DNA of 64,000 nt from Myroides sp. 1354 (GTDB lineage: Bacteria > Bacteroidota > Bacteroidia > Flavobacteriales > Flavobacteriaceae): positions 1 to 64,000 of the forward strand of contig NZ_JACAGN010000015.1 of the NCBI RefSeq assembly GCF_030324495.1. Direction: 5' to 3'. Position numbers and translations under genes: made by a program. The notes below the pieces were generated by a model. That model worked only from the letters and a program-made list of their open reading frames with translations. It had not been told where the DNA came from and did no database searches. Shown piece after piece: positions 44,015-52,987 of the stretch. Within the stretch, counting starts at the first letter, position 1. Every line of letters begins with the position of its first letter.

Positions 44015-44681
44015 CCGTTGGTGTATTTTGATTAGTTACTCCGTTTAAATCTTCATATCCTTTTTGCCAAACCACATATTGTGTTGCATATGGACCAAAT
44101 TTTCTACCTTTATTAGTTGCTACATAACCACTAACAAAAACCTTCTGATTAGCATCATACATTATTCGTTCCTCTAATTCTGTTTTTGGTAACTGTCCCT
44201 TGGCATGGCCAATAAAAACAAGTGTCTTGTCTCGAAACTGCTTCGTAAAGCTTAGATAATCTGCAAAGGTCTTACCCATGAATAGATAAGGAGCTGAATC
44301 TACTACCACTACTTGAGCACTGCCTCGTCGACCCAAACGCTCTGTCAATTCTTCTAAATTGTCTGAAACCATCTTGAAGTTGCTACTCACATCCTGCATT
44401 TGAAACATTCTTAGTCGGTCTTGTAAGTCTCCATCATCTAAATCCTCTTCCAAGGATACTAGTAATGTTTTTTCAGTTTGAGCAAACTCTTTAATCAATT
44501 GCATCACAAAGGAACTTTTACCACTTGAACTCTGTCCAAAAACAAACCATCTGGCTTTTTTCTGCGGGTTATCAAATACATCATAAAACCGTCCTGTAAA
44601 TTTTATACGATGAACTTTGGTTGATAATACATTTGATACTGTTAGAGTTCTACTTAAACTGCTCTTTGTTGATTGATTCAT
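44001..44681 (-). CDS. RecA/RadA-like P-loop ATPase
   Basis: The 226-residue protein has a Walker A (VFGQSSSGKSSF near 47) and Walker B (QVVVVDSAPYLF near 124), with LVSLEEDLDDGD after the first strand, like AAA/RecA-family proteins of phages. It follows MuB by one base and may assist transposition target handling or recombination (inference). Confidence 0.7.
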   Translation of the reverse strand: MNQSTKSSLSRTLTVSNVLSTKVHRIKFTGRFYDVFDNPQKKARWFVFGQSSSGKSSFVMQLIKEFAQTEKTLLVSLEEDLDDGDLQDRLRMFQMQDVSSNFKMVSDNLEELTERLGRRGSAQVVVVDSAPYLFMGKTFADYLSFTKQFRDKTLVFIGHAKGQLPKTELEERIMYDANQKVFVSGYVATNKGRKFGPYATQYVVWQKGYEDLNGVTNQNTPTDEDI

Positions 44682-44682
44682 T

Positions 44683-45618
44683 TTAAGCTATCATTTTAGG
44701 CATTCCCAATATGGTTCTTACAAACTCTTCTGTGAGTTCTTTACCTGTTCTATCTGCTTCCTTCATTGCTGGAACTAATACATCATGCAATTCGCCATAA
44801 TTGTCGCAATTCTGTTTTAAGAATTTTCGAAGGGAAGTATCTTCCACATTTTTTAAGAACAATTCAAAACTGCGATCAATAGTAGGAAGTTCACGAATTC
44901 CGAATTTTATTCTTCGGTAGAACTGGGGAATGCCTGATCTATTCTTTTTACGTAGTTTATCTAGATTATCTATCAACTGACTAGTGCCAATCAAAGTAAT
45001 TCCACATATTTTAATTAAAGCATCATAAAGCTCTTTCATTGCACATAGAGCGGGCTGTTTCATATACTCGCACTCATCAAAAATTAAATGAGGTTTAAGA
45101 CCCTCTAAACGCAACTGTCTAAGTTTCTTTGCTATTTCTCCAATCTTCTTAGATTTAGTCTTAGGAGTTGCAATTTTCAAAGCATCTATAACTTTATCTA
45201 ATAAATCACCAATAGTATCTAATGAACCAACTACTATTTTAAATGTATCAATAGGGTTGGCTTTTACAAACAAATCAGATATATAGGACTTACCACTCCC
45301 AGTTTCACCAATTACGATATTAGTTAAACCTCCTTCTTTAGCATCCTCTAACGTAGATAACATTCTAAAAAGCTGTGGGGTTTCTTGCATTGTCCAGTAT
45401 TCTTTTACAAGTTTGAAATCAATAAATTCTGCAAGCATTAAATACCACTTGTCTTTAATTTCAGATTTACCCACCATTGTATCTCCATTTCGAATACTAG
45501 ATAAATAGCTTTCATTGATTCCAGAACGCTTTACTATTTCATTAGCACTTATATTGTGTTTGGTGATGTAATCATTAAGCGCTATGGTGATTTGTTGTTT
45601 TTGATTTATTGTTATCAT
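44683..45618 (-). CDS. MuB-like transposition ATPase
   Basis: The 311-residue AAA+ protein has an N-terminal helix-turn-helix (NISANEIVKRSGINESYLSS, 20-40), Walker A (VIGETGSGKSY near 103), and Walker B (PHLIFDECEY near 175). In Mu, MuB binds target DNA and activates MuA. It overlaps the transposase gene by four bases. Confidence 0.88.
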   Translation of the reverse strand: MITINQKQQITIALNDYITKHNISANEIVKRSGINESYLSSIRNGDTMVGKSEIKDKWYLMLAEFIDFKLVKEYWTMQETPQLFRMLSTLEDAKEGGLTNIVIGETGSGKSYISDLFVKANPIDTFKIVVGSLDTIGDLLDKVIDALKIATPKTKSKKIGEIAKKLRQLRLEGLKPHLIFDECEYMKQPALCAMKELYDALIKICGITLIGTSQLIDNLDKLRKKNRSGIPQFYRRIKFGIRELPTIDRSFELFLKNVEDTSLRKFLKQNCDNYGELHDVLVPAMKEADRTGKELTEEFVRTILGMPKMIA

Positions 45619-47759
45619 AATTCAGCATATTTATTTAGGTTGACTTTATCTTTTAAGTATTCTTCTTGAGAACTTTTCCATTCGGCATCAATAATATTTT
45701 GTTCTTTCTTCACTTGCTTGTTTGCTAATTGAGTAGTAGTTTTTTCCATACGTTTTCGTTCTGAAGACTTATGATCTTTATGTTGTCCATTACTATCAGC
45801 AAGCATTAATTTTCTCAAAGTATCAAGTTGTGGATTTGAGGTAAACAAATCCTCTAAAACTTCGTGCCTCACTTCATTTCTATTTAGTATTTCATCATTG
45901 TATTGTTTATTGAAATTGAAAACTTTCTGACGTTCTAAAGCATCTTGTTTTTGTTGATCATATAAAGCCATTGGCTGTATATATTTTTCTTCTAGTATAA
46001 ATTCAAGATTACCTATTTCCTCAACTAGCTTACCATTTCTACTTTTAGCATTACTAACCAAAACCTTACTTAAATCATCCTGGTCATAAAATACCATCCA
46101 ATCTTCATGCATATGCTTTCTAAAATTCAAATCAAAAGTGTCATATGCCATTTCTATTCCATTGATAGTAGGTGTTAATCCTTCACCTTTAAATTTGTTG
46201 GTGTATCCTGTAGTTTGTCCATAACATCTTAAAAATTGGTTGATTGTCATCGTTATTTTATCATCTTCAGGGAAGGCTTCAAAACTCTCAACATATTTTT
46301 CAACTTTTTCAGCCCTATCATTCTCTATAGCATTTACAATCTGCATTCTACAACCAGTTTCGTCAGGGAATTGATGTCTTATCTTGTTTAAATAATCATC
46401 ATTTACTTGATTATCATTGTTTGAAGTCACGTTATGTCCTGACCAATTGGGAACAAGCTTTGCTTGAAAGTGTTTTTCATTGAACTTATCAAAGAAATTC
46501 TCAATTGGCTTGGCTTTCGAGTTCTTTACTTTTGCAGGTGTAAAATGCTTTGCTGTTGCCTCATATGTTGGAGTCAAATTCTTGAGTTGGTAATTATCAG
46601 TTTGAAGTTGATATGGCTTATATTTTTGTCCAAACAATTCCTCAATATGTTTAAGAGCATTTTTAAGAGCTTGTCTAATCAAACTCGGACTTTCACTAGT
46701 TCCAATTGCATATCCTACTATGTAGTTGTTAAATGGATCTAAAACCATTACTACAGTTAATCTATTGTGATACGTTGTAACTGTTTTTCCTTCACTGTTT
46801 ATTGTTGTCTTTTGGTAAAGCAACTCAGCATCCCAACCATCCATACTCCAGAACAACATAGCGGCACTTGGTTTACTTCTTTTTATTTGCATATGCTTAT
46901 TATGCATAAGCTCAGTAGTACCATGTTGTCCACTAAATACATACATATCTAGTTTTTTACGCATATTGGCTATAACTCCTGCATCAATCGTTTTCCAACC
47001 TAAAGAACTAGCAACTATGTTGTAGATATCAACGATTTGCTCATTGTTAAGGTTTTGATGTTTATTAAGAAGTTCTTCTATCATCATGTTCTGTTCATTG
47101 GTTACAACTTTAGCAGCATTACGCTTCCCATATTTACCTGATATAATGGATAGATAACCTTCCTTTAAGTATCGGTTCACCTTATGACGTAAGCTATCTG
47201 GCTTTGTTGGTAAATCATGACGAACTTGTTGAAAAGCATTTACATCATTACTCAAACTTTGCCATATGTCAAACTGTCCAGTCATTCCTAAACTTTTTGC
47301 ATACATCTTTCGCTTGTTTTTCACTTCTATAACAGTGTTTAAAACAGATGCGTTATACGTGTATAGTTCAATTACTTCGGGTTCGAGTTTATTGTCATTT
47401 TCACCATAACGATGTGCAGCAAAAAAATCAAATGCTTTTCTATCACTTAGATAATGCTTGGCAAAAAAAGATTCTCTAATCTGTTCAGCAGGTTTTTTCC
47501 ACTTCATCACTAAAGCATCGCGCCATTGTTGAATTAATGAATCATATTCTACTAAGGCATCAAAACCAAGAGATGCTCTTCGTAATTCACGTTCAGGCTG
47601 TGTTTTGCTTTTCATTCGCTTATTAAGCGCGTTATATGATATTAGCTTTAAACTTTCTTCGTGTGCAGATACTACTTTATCGTCTTTAATTAAAAACTTG
47701 ATCTTTACACCTAGCTTATCATCGTGATATTCAAACGGTATTTCTAATTGTTGTGCCAT
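45615..47759 (-). CDS. MuA-like DDE transposase
   Basis: The 714-residue transposase has an RNase H-like catalytic core with D in FWSMDGWDAELL, D in YQLQTDNYQ (81 residues later) and E in KAKPIENFF (32 further). N-terminal DNA-binding domains (1-260) and a Lys-rich C-terminal tail for MuB contact complete the Mu plan. It catalyses phage integration and replicative transposition. The gene is preceded by a structured leader at 47777-47905. Confidence 0.92.
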   Translation of the reverse strand: MAQQLEIPFEYHDDKLGVKIKFLIKDDKVVSAHEESLKLISYNALNKRMKSKTQPERELRRASLGFDALVEYDSLIQQWRDALVMKWKKPAEQIRESFFAKHYLSDRKAFDFFAAHRYGENDNKLEPEVIELYTYNASVLNTVIEVKNKRKMYAKSLGMTGQFDIWQSLSNDVNAFQQVRHDLPTKPDSLRHKVNRYLKEGYLSIISGKYGKRNAAKVVTNEQNMMIEELLNKHQNLNNEQIVDIYNIVASSLGWKTIDAGVIANMRKKLDMYVFSGQHGTTELMHNKHMQIKRSKPSAAMLFWSMDGWDAELLYQKTTINSEGKTVTTYHNRLTVVMVLDPFNNYIVGYAIGTSESPSLIRQALKNALKHIEELFGQKYKPYQLQTDNYQLKNLTPTYEATAKHFTPAKVKNSKAKPIENFFDKFNEKHFQAKLVPNWSGHNVTSNNDNQVNDDYLNKIRHQFPDETGCRMQIVNAIENDRAEKVEKYVESFEAFPEDDKITMTINQFLRCYGQTTGYTNKFKGEGLTPTINGIEMAYDTFDLNFRKHMHEDWMVFYDQDDLSKVLVSNAKSRNGKLVEEIGNLEFILEEKYIQPMALYDQQKQDALERQKVFNFNKQYNDEILNRNEVRHEVLEDLFTSNPQLDTLRKLMLADSNGQHKDHKSSERKRMEKTTTQLANKQVKKEQNIIDAEWKSSQEEYLKDKVNLNKYAEL

Positions 47760-47776
47760 AATGAATATTTTATTTT

Positions 47777-47905
47777 GGTCCCATTAAGGATTCGAACCTC
47801 TTATAATGTCGCCTTCTATTTGTACGGTGGCGGGCGGCATTATATTTTTCATCTATCTGTTTTCCGTCTTAATAGTAATAGATAGCACAACCAGTGCGAT
47901 GGGAA
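47777..47905 (-). ncRNA. tRNA-like structured leader upstream of the transposase
   Basis: Read on the minus strand: a 6-bp closing stem (tcccat/atggga), a D-arm-like hairpin (gcac-tggtt-gtgc), a 6-bp arm with a 21-base loop (ctatct/agatag), an 11-bp arm with one mismatch (ataatgccgcc with 47803-47813), and a T-arm-like element with loop ttcgaat and stem agagg/cctta, then cca. It resembles a degenerate tRNA with extra length (129 bases). It may be a decoy, a leader regulator or a relic. Confidence 0.35.
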
Positions 47906-47945
47906 ATCACTATATTTACTGTGCTAACAAAAAAATTATAGTGAT

Positions 47946-48158
47946 ATGAATGAAAATGATTATTTATTATTATTAATAAGGGTTCAAGCATTAGAGGCTG
48001 TTTTATGTCAAGACTCTAATATTAGAGCACCATACATTGAATCTCTACGAACACTCAGCACCCTTATCAGAAACAATGGAGAAGTGAACTCTAGTAACCT
48101 CCTGTCTGCTTTGGATAATGTCATTAGTACTATTAATAGTACTCCACCCAAGTTTTAA
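47946..48158 (+). CDS. Small rightward phage protein
   Basis: 70 residues, helical (NDYLLLLIRVQALEAVL). It is divergent from the transposase and followed by a terminator at 48251, so it is an independent transcription unit. Function unknown; possibly lysogeny related. Confidence 0.5.
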   Translation: MNENDYLLLLIRVQALEAVLCQDSNIRAPYIESLRTLSTLIRNNGEVNSSNLLSALDNVISTINSTPPKF

Positions 48159-48233
48159 AGACACATTGTTATACATATCTATTACTTGTTGATTAGTTAG
48201 ATTAGTGTGTTTCATCCTTAATCAATTTTAGTA

Positions 48234-48386
48234 TTAAACTTTCTTCTGATAACCACACCACATAGTGTGGTTATTTTTTCTATACTCTATTTCCTCATAA
48301 GAACACATAGCAGAGCCTATTCTTGGCTTCTCGTTTTTGTTACTTATTTTGTGCCCGAATTCCCTTGAAGACTTTATTGTTTTCAT
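48234..48386 (-). CDS. 50-residue early protein
   Basis: MKTIKSSREFGHKISNKN onward, with MCSYEEIEYR and MWCGYQKK. It starts two bases after the Ner-like gene, suggesting co-transcription. Its 3' part overlaps, in antisense, the rightward terminator. Confidence 0.45.
   Translation of the reverse strand: MKTIKSSREFGHKISNKNEKPRIGSAMCSYEEIEYRKNNHTMWCGYQKKV
48251..48272 (+). terminator. Rho-independent terminator
   Basis: aaccacac/gtgtggtt stem with a six-base loop followed by attttttc. Ends the rightward small gene at 47946-48158. Confidence 0.75.
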
Positions 48387-48388
48387 AA

Positions 48389-48571
48389 TTAGCTCTCTAT
48401 TTTAATTTTACTTGCTTCTTCTACTAAAAGCTCTTTGGCTCTTTTACGGATCAATACAGCTAGGTCACTGTTATTAAAATAGCATAATGAAGTGTGGACA
48501 GTTTGAACAGTTGTATTCAATTCTGTTGCTATTTTCTTTTTAAATGATGCAGGCAATTCAATTTTGTTCAT
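48389..48571 (-). CDS. Ner-like small DNA-binding protein
   Basis: 60 residues with a helix-turn-helix-like stretch (KKKIATELNTTVQTVHTSL). It is the first leftward early gene, divergent from the S24 repressor across the operator region, the position of Ner/Cro in Mu-like phages. Identity is by position and fold pattern. Confidence 0.6.
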   Translation of the reverse strand: MNKIELPASFKKKIATELNTTVQTVHTSLCYFNNSDLAVLIRKRAKELLVEEASKIKIES

Positions 48572-48665
48572 ATCTTTATATCCTTAAATATTGTTTTTAA
48601 TTACTTACAGAGATTAAAATCTGTTGTTATTTATTTCAATTGTCTGTTACAAATATATATAAGAA

Positions 48666-48681
48666 TTGCGAAATATCGCAA
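48666..48681. promoter_or_regulatory. Repressor operator candidate O1
   Basis: ttgcg-aaatat-cgcaa, a perfect five-base inverted repeat with six-base spacer in the divergent early/repressor region. Confidence 0.65.
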
Positions 48682-48688
48682 CTATTAA

Positions 48689-48704
48689 TTGCGAAATACC
48701 GCAA
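48689..48704. promoter_or_regulatory. Repressor operator candidate O2
   Basis: ttgcg-aaatac-cgcaa, 23 bp after O1 (about two helical turns), immediately upstream of the repressor start at 48727. Confidence 0.65.
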
Positions 48705-48726
48705 TTTTAATTAAATATTTTTTATC

Positions 48727-49404
48727 GTGCTGAAAATCAAGGAAATAAGATTAAGAAAAAAAATAACACAGAACGAAATGGTCGTGAAAACAGGCATTCC
48801 AAAACGTTCTTATGTTGATTATGAAAATGAAATTCAAGATATCTCTCTAGAAAGGTTGCGAAAAATCGCAACAGCATTAGATGTTAGTGTAGCAGAATTA
48901 TTAGGTGAAGAATATTATTCTAATACTATTATTGAACCTGTTGTGAGTTCTAGAAAAACAAAGGATGTTTTTTATGAACAACAAATGGTACCTATTTTTA
49001 ATCTTGAAGCATCTATGGGATTGGTACCAATATTAAATGGAGATGGTATAGATGAAGAAAAAATATTAGATTATATATCTATACCTATGATGCCATCTTG
49101 TGATGGAGCAATATCTGCCACCGGGGACAGCATGTATCCATTATTAAAAGCAGGTGATCTTGTTGCTTATAAAAGCATTGCTGTTGAAAGAAACAGCATT
49201 TTCTTTGGCGAAATGTACCTGTTAGCTATTAGAGTCGATGAAACAACTACAATGAAGACTATTAAATTTGTTCATCCAAGCGAGTTAGGCAATGAGTTTA
49301 TTAAGATTGTGAGCCACAATCAGCATCATGCACCCAAAGACATCAATTTAAATCAAATAGTCGCAATGGGGTTAGTTCGTGCATCAATACGTATTCATAA
49401 TTAA
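48727..49404 (+). CDS. S24-type phage repressor
   Basis: The 225-residue protein has an N-terminal HTH (KITQNEMVVKTGIPKRSYVDYE, recognition helix near 25-35) and a LexA/S24 domain with Ser in GDSMYPLLKAGDL near 138 and a candidate Lys in MKTIKFVHPSE. It maintains lysogeny and may autocleave under DNA damage. Start is GTG at 48727. A third operator-like palindrome lies within its coding sequence. Confidence 0.88.
   Translation: MLKIKEIRLRKKITQNEMVVKTGIPKRSYVDYENEIQDISLERLRKIATALDVSVAELLGEEYYSNTIIEPVVSSRKTKDVFYEQQMVPIFNLEASMGLVPILNGDGIDEEKILDYISIPMMPSCDGAISATGDSMYPLLKAGDLVAYKSIAVERNSIFFGEMYLLAIRVDETTTMKTIKFVHPSELGNEFIKIVSHNQHHAPKDINLNQIVAMGLVRASIRIHN
48856..48871. promoter_or_regulatory. Operator-like palindrome O3 inside repressor gene
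   Basis: ttgcg-aaaaat-cgcaa, same half-sites and spacing as O1/O2, in the codons for LRKIAT. May give autoregulation. Confidence 0.5.
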
Positions 49405-49914
49405 CCAACATTATGATAATCAGATATTTAAACGTATTGTTTTGTTTGAAATAGTAAAATAAGGGGGTATATATAAGTCGTTTTTTATTATTTACATGAA
49501 AAATAGTGTTATTAAAGGGTATTGTACACTTATTTATTTTACATACTTAAGGCGAAGCATGAGGCTAAGCATAAGGCGAAGCAATACTAAATAGAGTAGT
49601 TTTTTGAGAAATACGTTACTTGGATTTAAAAACCATTTAAAAAGGATTTATTTGCAGTTTACAACAATAACAAAAGCCGTTAAAACACTTGATTTAACGG
49701 CTTTTATGGTAGTTTCACCTATCTAATATTGTATTTATAGTAGAAGTGGCTTAAGACATGGCTTTATACGTCTATAAAATGGTATCTGTATGGTAGTAAA
49801 TGGTAGTGCAATGGATATTTCATTTTTTTTATTTTCTTGACCTTTTTTATCTTAATCCCTTGTATTTATTGGGTTTTTCGACCTTTTTTATATTGAGTGT
49901 ATTTGTATATTTCA
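49405..49914. repeat. Right prophage end: gene-free, with repeats, terminator and terminal sites
   Basis: Contains aggcgaagcatg-type 12-bp units three times (49550-49585), a hairpin at 49672-49705, and two 41-bp-spaced repeats of the form gaccttttttat (about 49839 and 49880) near the end ...tatttca at 49914. The latter are transposase-site candidates. No gene of useful size is seen. Confidence 0.65.
49672..49705. terminator. Long-stem terminator after the repressor unit
   Basis: aaaagccgttaaa pairs perfectly with tttaacggctttt around an eight-base loop; followed by atgg, so more likely bidirectional with T-rich arms. Confidence 0.65.
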
Positions 49915-50248
49915 TTTATACCCCCTTAATATAAATAAAATAGATTTATTGTTTGGTGAAACAATCAGGAATACAGGTTTACGAAAATTAGATATAACTG
50001 ATTTAGACCAGTTGAAAAGAAAATACTTTAGACAGTACTTGTGTTATGAAAATAAAGAAGGGGATCAAATAGTTTATGTTAATAGTTTTTGCGAAGTCCC
50101 CTCTTTTTTTAAAGAAGGGGTTTATAAAAAGTTAAATTGGAAAAAAGAAATGTTTGATCCTTCAGATGGAGGTAATTGCTATTGGTCGGCAGAAATAAAT
50201 CTTACAAAAAATAGTTTAACATCTATAATTATAAATGCAGCAGAGTAA
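49915..50248 (+). pseudogene. C-terminal half of the lipoprotein gene split by the prophage
   Basis: The frame runs open from inside the phage end and has no ATG; the host part encodes YPLNINKIDLLFGETIRN, KRKYFRQYLCYENKEGD, FCEVPSFFKEG, and DGGNCYWSAEINLTKN, a pattern of small Bacteroidota lipoproteins. The missing signal peptide is at 13385. Joined at codon level the gene would have about 170 residues. Confidence 0.7.
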
Positions 50249-50699
50249 TTCAACATTTTGCAATTACACGGATTTAATTTCGTTCCATGTGTTTTTGGGA
50301 TAAGTCAATGGAAATACGAGGATATATTGATGGTCTAACATTTTTTCTTATAGGAATAGTAATGCTGTATGGATTTTTTTGATTAAATAGCGATAGATTG
50401 TTTAAAAGATGTATGATTAATAACATTCCGATTGAGGATTGCGCAAATTTAACCTCAAGCCTTTTGGCTAAAGTCTCGGACGTAATCCGTTAGTTTTTCA
50501 ATTATTGATTTTTGTCTTTTATAGAGAATTTGGAATTAACTCATTACTTCCACAGTTTGTTTGGTTTTAAATGTAGGATATAAGAATTCCAAGAAGTGCT
50601 TCAAAGACTTAAACTCAACAGATCAATAAAACTGTTCAATATGTATCAGAAAAATAAGTACAAATGAATGTTGGAATAATAAAATAAATATTAGTTTTT
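50249..50699. other. Gene-free accessory stretch
   Basis: A 24-codon frame at 50309 encodes a membrane-like scrap (GLTFFLIGIVMLYGFF). gcgcaaatttaa at about 50449 recurs at 51951. Nothing else is supported; probably remnants of displaced genes. Confidence 0.4.
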
Positions 50700-51215
50700 A
50701 TGAAAAAAATAAAATTATTTGCTACAAATGCTCATTTGTTTGATAAAGATGGTGATACTAGTAAAGAATTAAATTTTATGAAGAAGTCTATTCAAGTCTA
50801 TAAAACCAAAAACCAATATAAAATCATTACTATGTATAGAACGGAGGCTTGGTCTTATATAGCTGGAGAACCTCTATATCTACTTCCTTTAGATATTAGT
50901 ATACAAGAATTTTTAAAAGTAATTTTAGAGGGATTAAATCATAGTCGTTCTATTCTTGAATTGGAGGTGGATAAAATATGGAACAATAATAAACAGTTGT
51001 TGAAAAAAATTGAAGCGAAATCATATGATGACTTATATAAAAACTCGAGAAGTTGTGATATATATATTGAAGATAAAGAAATAACTATAAAACCTAATAT
51101 TTATTTAGATTCTAAAAAGGGATTACAAACAGATGTAGAAAGCATTGTTAAAATAGAGTTTTTAGAAGAAAAATATTTAGAAATAGCTAAAGAAATTATT
51201 AAGATATTAAATTAG
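50700..51215 (+). CDS. CdiI/DUF1436-like immunity protein
   Basis: The 171-residue protein has the DUF1436 pattern AGEPLYLLPLDISIQEF followed by ILEGLNHSRSI, typical of contact-dependent inhibition immunity proteins. No toxin gene of matching size is nearby, so it is an orphan immunity gene (inference), one of several in this island. Confidence 0.6.
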   Translation: MKKIKLFATNAHLFDKDGDTSKELNFMKKSIQVYKTKNQYKIITMYRTEAWSYIAGEPLYLLPLDISIQEFLKVILEGLNHSRSILELEVDKIWNNNKQLLKKIEAKSYDDLYKNSRSCDIYIEDKEITIKPNIYLDSKKGLQTDVESIVKIEFLEEKYLEIAKEIIKILN

Positions 51216-51230
51216 TTTCTAGTCTGATAA

Positions 51231-51416
51231 CATGGGTATGAGACATATCATTATAGATCTAATAATAGCTATGGAGAAGAAATAGTGAATATTGTACAGA
51301 AATCACTAAATGATAATTTGAGTAAAGGCGGAAAAGGAAGTATAAGTAATAATATAGAATTTAGTACTAATAGATTAAAAAGAGGCAAAATAAATAGGAA
51401 TGAAAATAGGAATTAA
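51231..51416 (+). pseudogene. Scrap of a polymorphic toxin C-terminus
   Basis: An open 61-codon frame without start (HGYETYHYRSNNSYGEEI, then LNDNLSKGGKGS) reads like the end of a secreted toxin and its stop overlaps the start of the next gene, as toxin and immunity genes do. No upstream delivery domain is present. Confidence 0.45.
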
Positions 51417-51939
51417 ATATCTGCTAATAAGTCTATTCGTAATTTCATGTTCAATATCAAAAAATAATATTGATTATGATTATATAGGTGAAAATAACTA
51501 TAATAACTTTTATCTTGTCGATACAATAAAAATTTTAGAACCTATTAGAGTATATTCTAAAAAATTTGGTGGACCCTTTGTTTTTTCTAAAGCAATTTTA
51601 AATGAATATAAGTTAACCAGTGATTTTTTTGAACGCCCTGATGTATTTATATATGCAGATGATTTGTATTATGCACTACCAACAAAAGATTATGAAGTAT
51701 ATCGATATCCTGATTATGGAAATTGTAAACATTTAGTGAGAGAAAATTGGAATTCAACTGATTTAGAGATTTATAGTTTCTCGGAAGATTCAATTGTGTT
51801 TTTAATGGGGATGATCAATGCAAATTATTATTATATTAAGTATAGAAATTCTAATAATAATCATGTTAAATATAAAGAAACAGATTACAAACGAGTTTTT
51901 TACAAAATTATTTTTCCTTATCGCAAAATAGATAATTAA
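51400..51939 (+). CDS. Lipoprotein, candidate immunity protein
   Basis: 179 residues with a lipobox (LFVISCSIS). Tyr-rich. Starts inside the 3' end of the toxin scrap (overlap 17 bp). A lipid-anchored immunity role is inferred from that arrangement; no family recognised. Confidence 0.55.
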   Translation: MKIGIKYLLISLFVISCSISKNNIDYDYIGENNYNNFYLVDTIKILEPIRVYSKKFGGPFVFSKAILNEYKLTSDFFERPDVFIYADDLYYALPTKDYEVYRYPDYGNCKHLVRENWNSTDLEIYSFSEDSIVFLMGMINANYYYIKYRNSNNNHVKYKETDYKRVFYKIIFPYRKIDN

Positions 51940-51944
51940 GAATT

Positions 51945-52424
51945 CCAATCGCGCAAATTTAATGCGACCCTTCGTTGCCTCAGGGTGACATGACTAGTGT
52001 GGGTAGTGGAGGGGATACCGGATGGTTACTAGGGTTAATTGACAGATGCATTTTTTGAGTGATGATCCGTTTTTCAATTGAAATAAATCCTATTTTTATC
52101 GGAACAGTTGGTCTTGTAAAACCAAGGTTGAGTTCGCGAGAGGAAAAGAAGGAGTAGAGGTTGAGTGTGGACCCGCTGACGGATATATGTAGTAAGGCCA
52201 GATGAATTAGTATTAAAATTTGATTTAAAACTAAATTGTGAAAAGTCGAGGTAAAACTGCAACCTATTAGCCGATTCACTACAAGAGCGCTTTTCCAAGT
52301 ATCTGCTTTTTGCATACAAATGAAATATAGGAGCAAACTAGTATGGTATCTGGATCTTCTCTAGGAACCATGCATTTAAATAATAATCCTGAAATAAGGT
52401 CCTAAGGGAGGAAAAAAAGAAATT
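51945..52424. repeat. Gene-free stretch with dispersed repeats
   Basis: A gatgcgaccc...gtgacat family core lies at 51957-51990; 52027-52146 matches 13256-13371. The leftward frame of 118 codons across 51980-52336 is composed of repeat sequence and is not called. Confidence 0.65.
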
Positions 52425-52793
52425 ATGAAAAATATATTTTTAATTGTGTTTTTGTGTTCGTTATCCATGTTTGGACAAGATAAAAATGAAGAGTTAAGAT
52501 TAGTACGGCATCCACTACCAGAGAAAAATTTGGTAACTAAACTATATTTATTTGATATTTTACAAGAAGAAGGGTTGGTAGATACGATAGCGCTAAAAAT
52601 TTTTTTAAACCAACATTCCGATTTGACAAAAGCTAATATAAAAAGAAAACAAATAAAATTGTATGAAGATATTAATGTTTGGGAAGTACGTTATTTTCTC
52701 GGATATGAAAAAAACGATAGTATTTTATCTAATTATTTTATTCGTTTTAATAAAAATACCGTAGAAGTTATAGATCATTGGATAGAAAAATAA
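52425..52793 (+). CDS. Small secreted protein, unknown
   Basis: 122 residues with a signal peptide (FLIVFLCSLSMFGQ). Contains VWEVRYFLGYEKND near the C-terminus. In the immunity-like island; function unknown. Confidence 0.55.
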   Translation: MKNIFLIVFLCSLSMFGQDKNEELRLVRHPLPEKNLVTKLYLFDILQEEGLVDTIALKIFLNQHSDLTKANIKRKQIKLYEDINVWEVRYFLGYEKNDSILSNYFIRFNKNTVEVIDHWIEK

Positions 52794-52884
52794 GGCAGTG
52801 ATTTAGGGGAAAGGCAAATGGAAGAGGGATGGATATCTAAAAGGGTATGAAGCTATAATCGTTCATACTTCGCTTGTTGTTTAG

Positions 52885-52977
52885 GAATATAACAAGAAAA
52901 TCGGTGGATTGAGACCAGATGACTCAGTTGGAGTTATTAAAAAAATAGAAGAAGCCCCCATTAATATATTTAGATAA
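52885..52977 (+). pseudogene. Toxin C-terminal scrap 2
   Basis: Start-less frame EYNKKIGGLRPDDSVGVI ending 10 bases before the next gene. Resembles the tail of a toxin module; very short, so low confidence. Confidence 0.3.
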
Positions 52978-52987
52978 AAATTCACTT

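Larger units (their letters stand above)
13560..49914. mobile_element. Mu-like transposable prophage (about 36.4 kb)
   Basis: The element carries a MuA-like DDE transposase, MuB-like ATPase, DUF3164, GemA-like, DUF1320 (gp36), DUF935 (portal), MuF and gpG homologues, and contractile-tail genes. Its proposed ends are TGAAATGTACAAA on the left and, read inward from the right, TGAAATATACAAA. The length is typical of Mu relatives. All key functions look intact, so it may be an active prophage. The expected 5-bp target duplication is not visible (aaaat left, tttat right), although a 5-bp overlap would restore the frame of the split host gene. Confidence 0.85.

Noticed and set aside
51980..52336. 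118-codon minus-strand frame
   Set aside because: Runs through dispersed repeats with a hydrophobic low-quality sequence and no neighbours in that direction.
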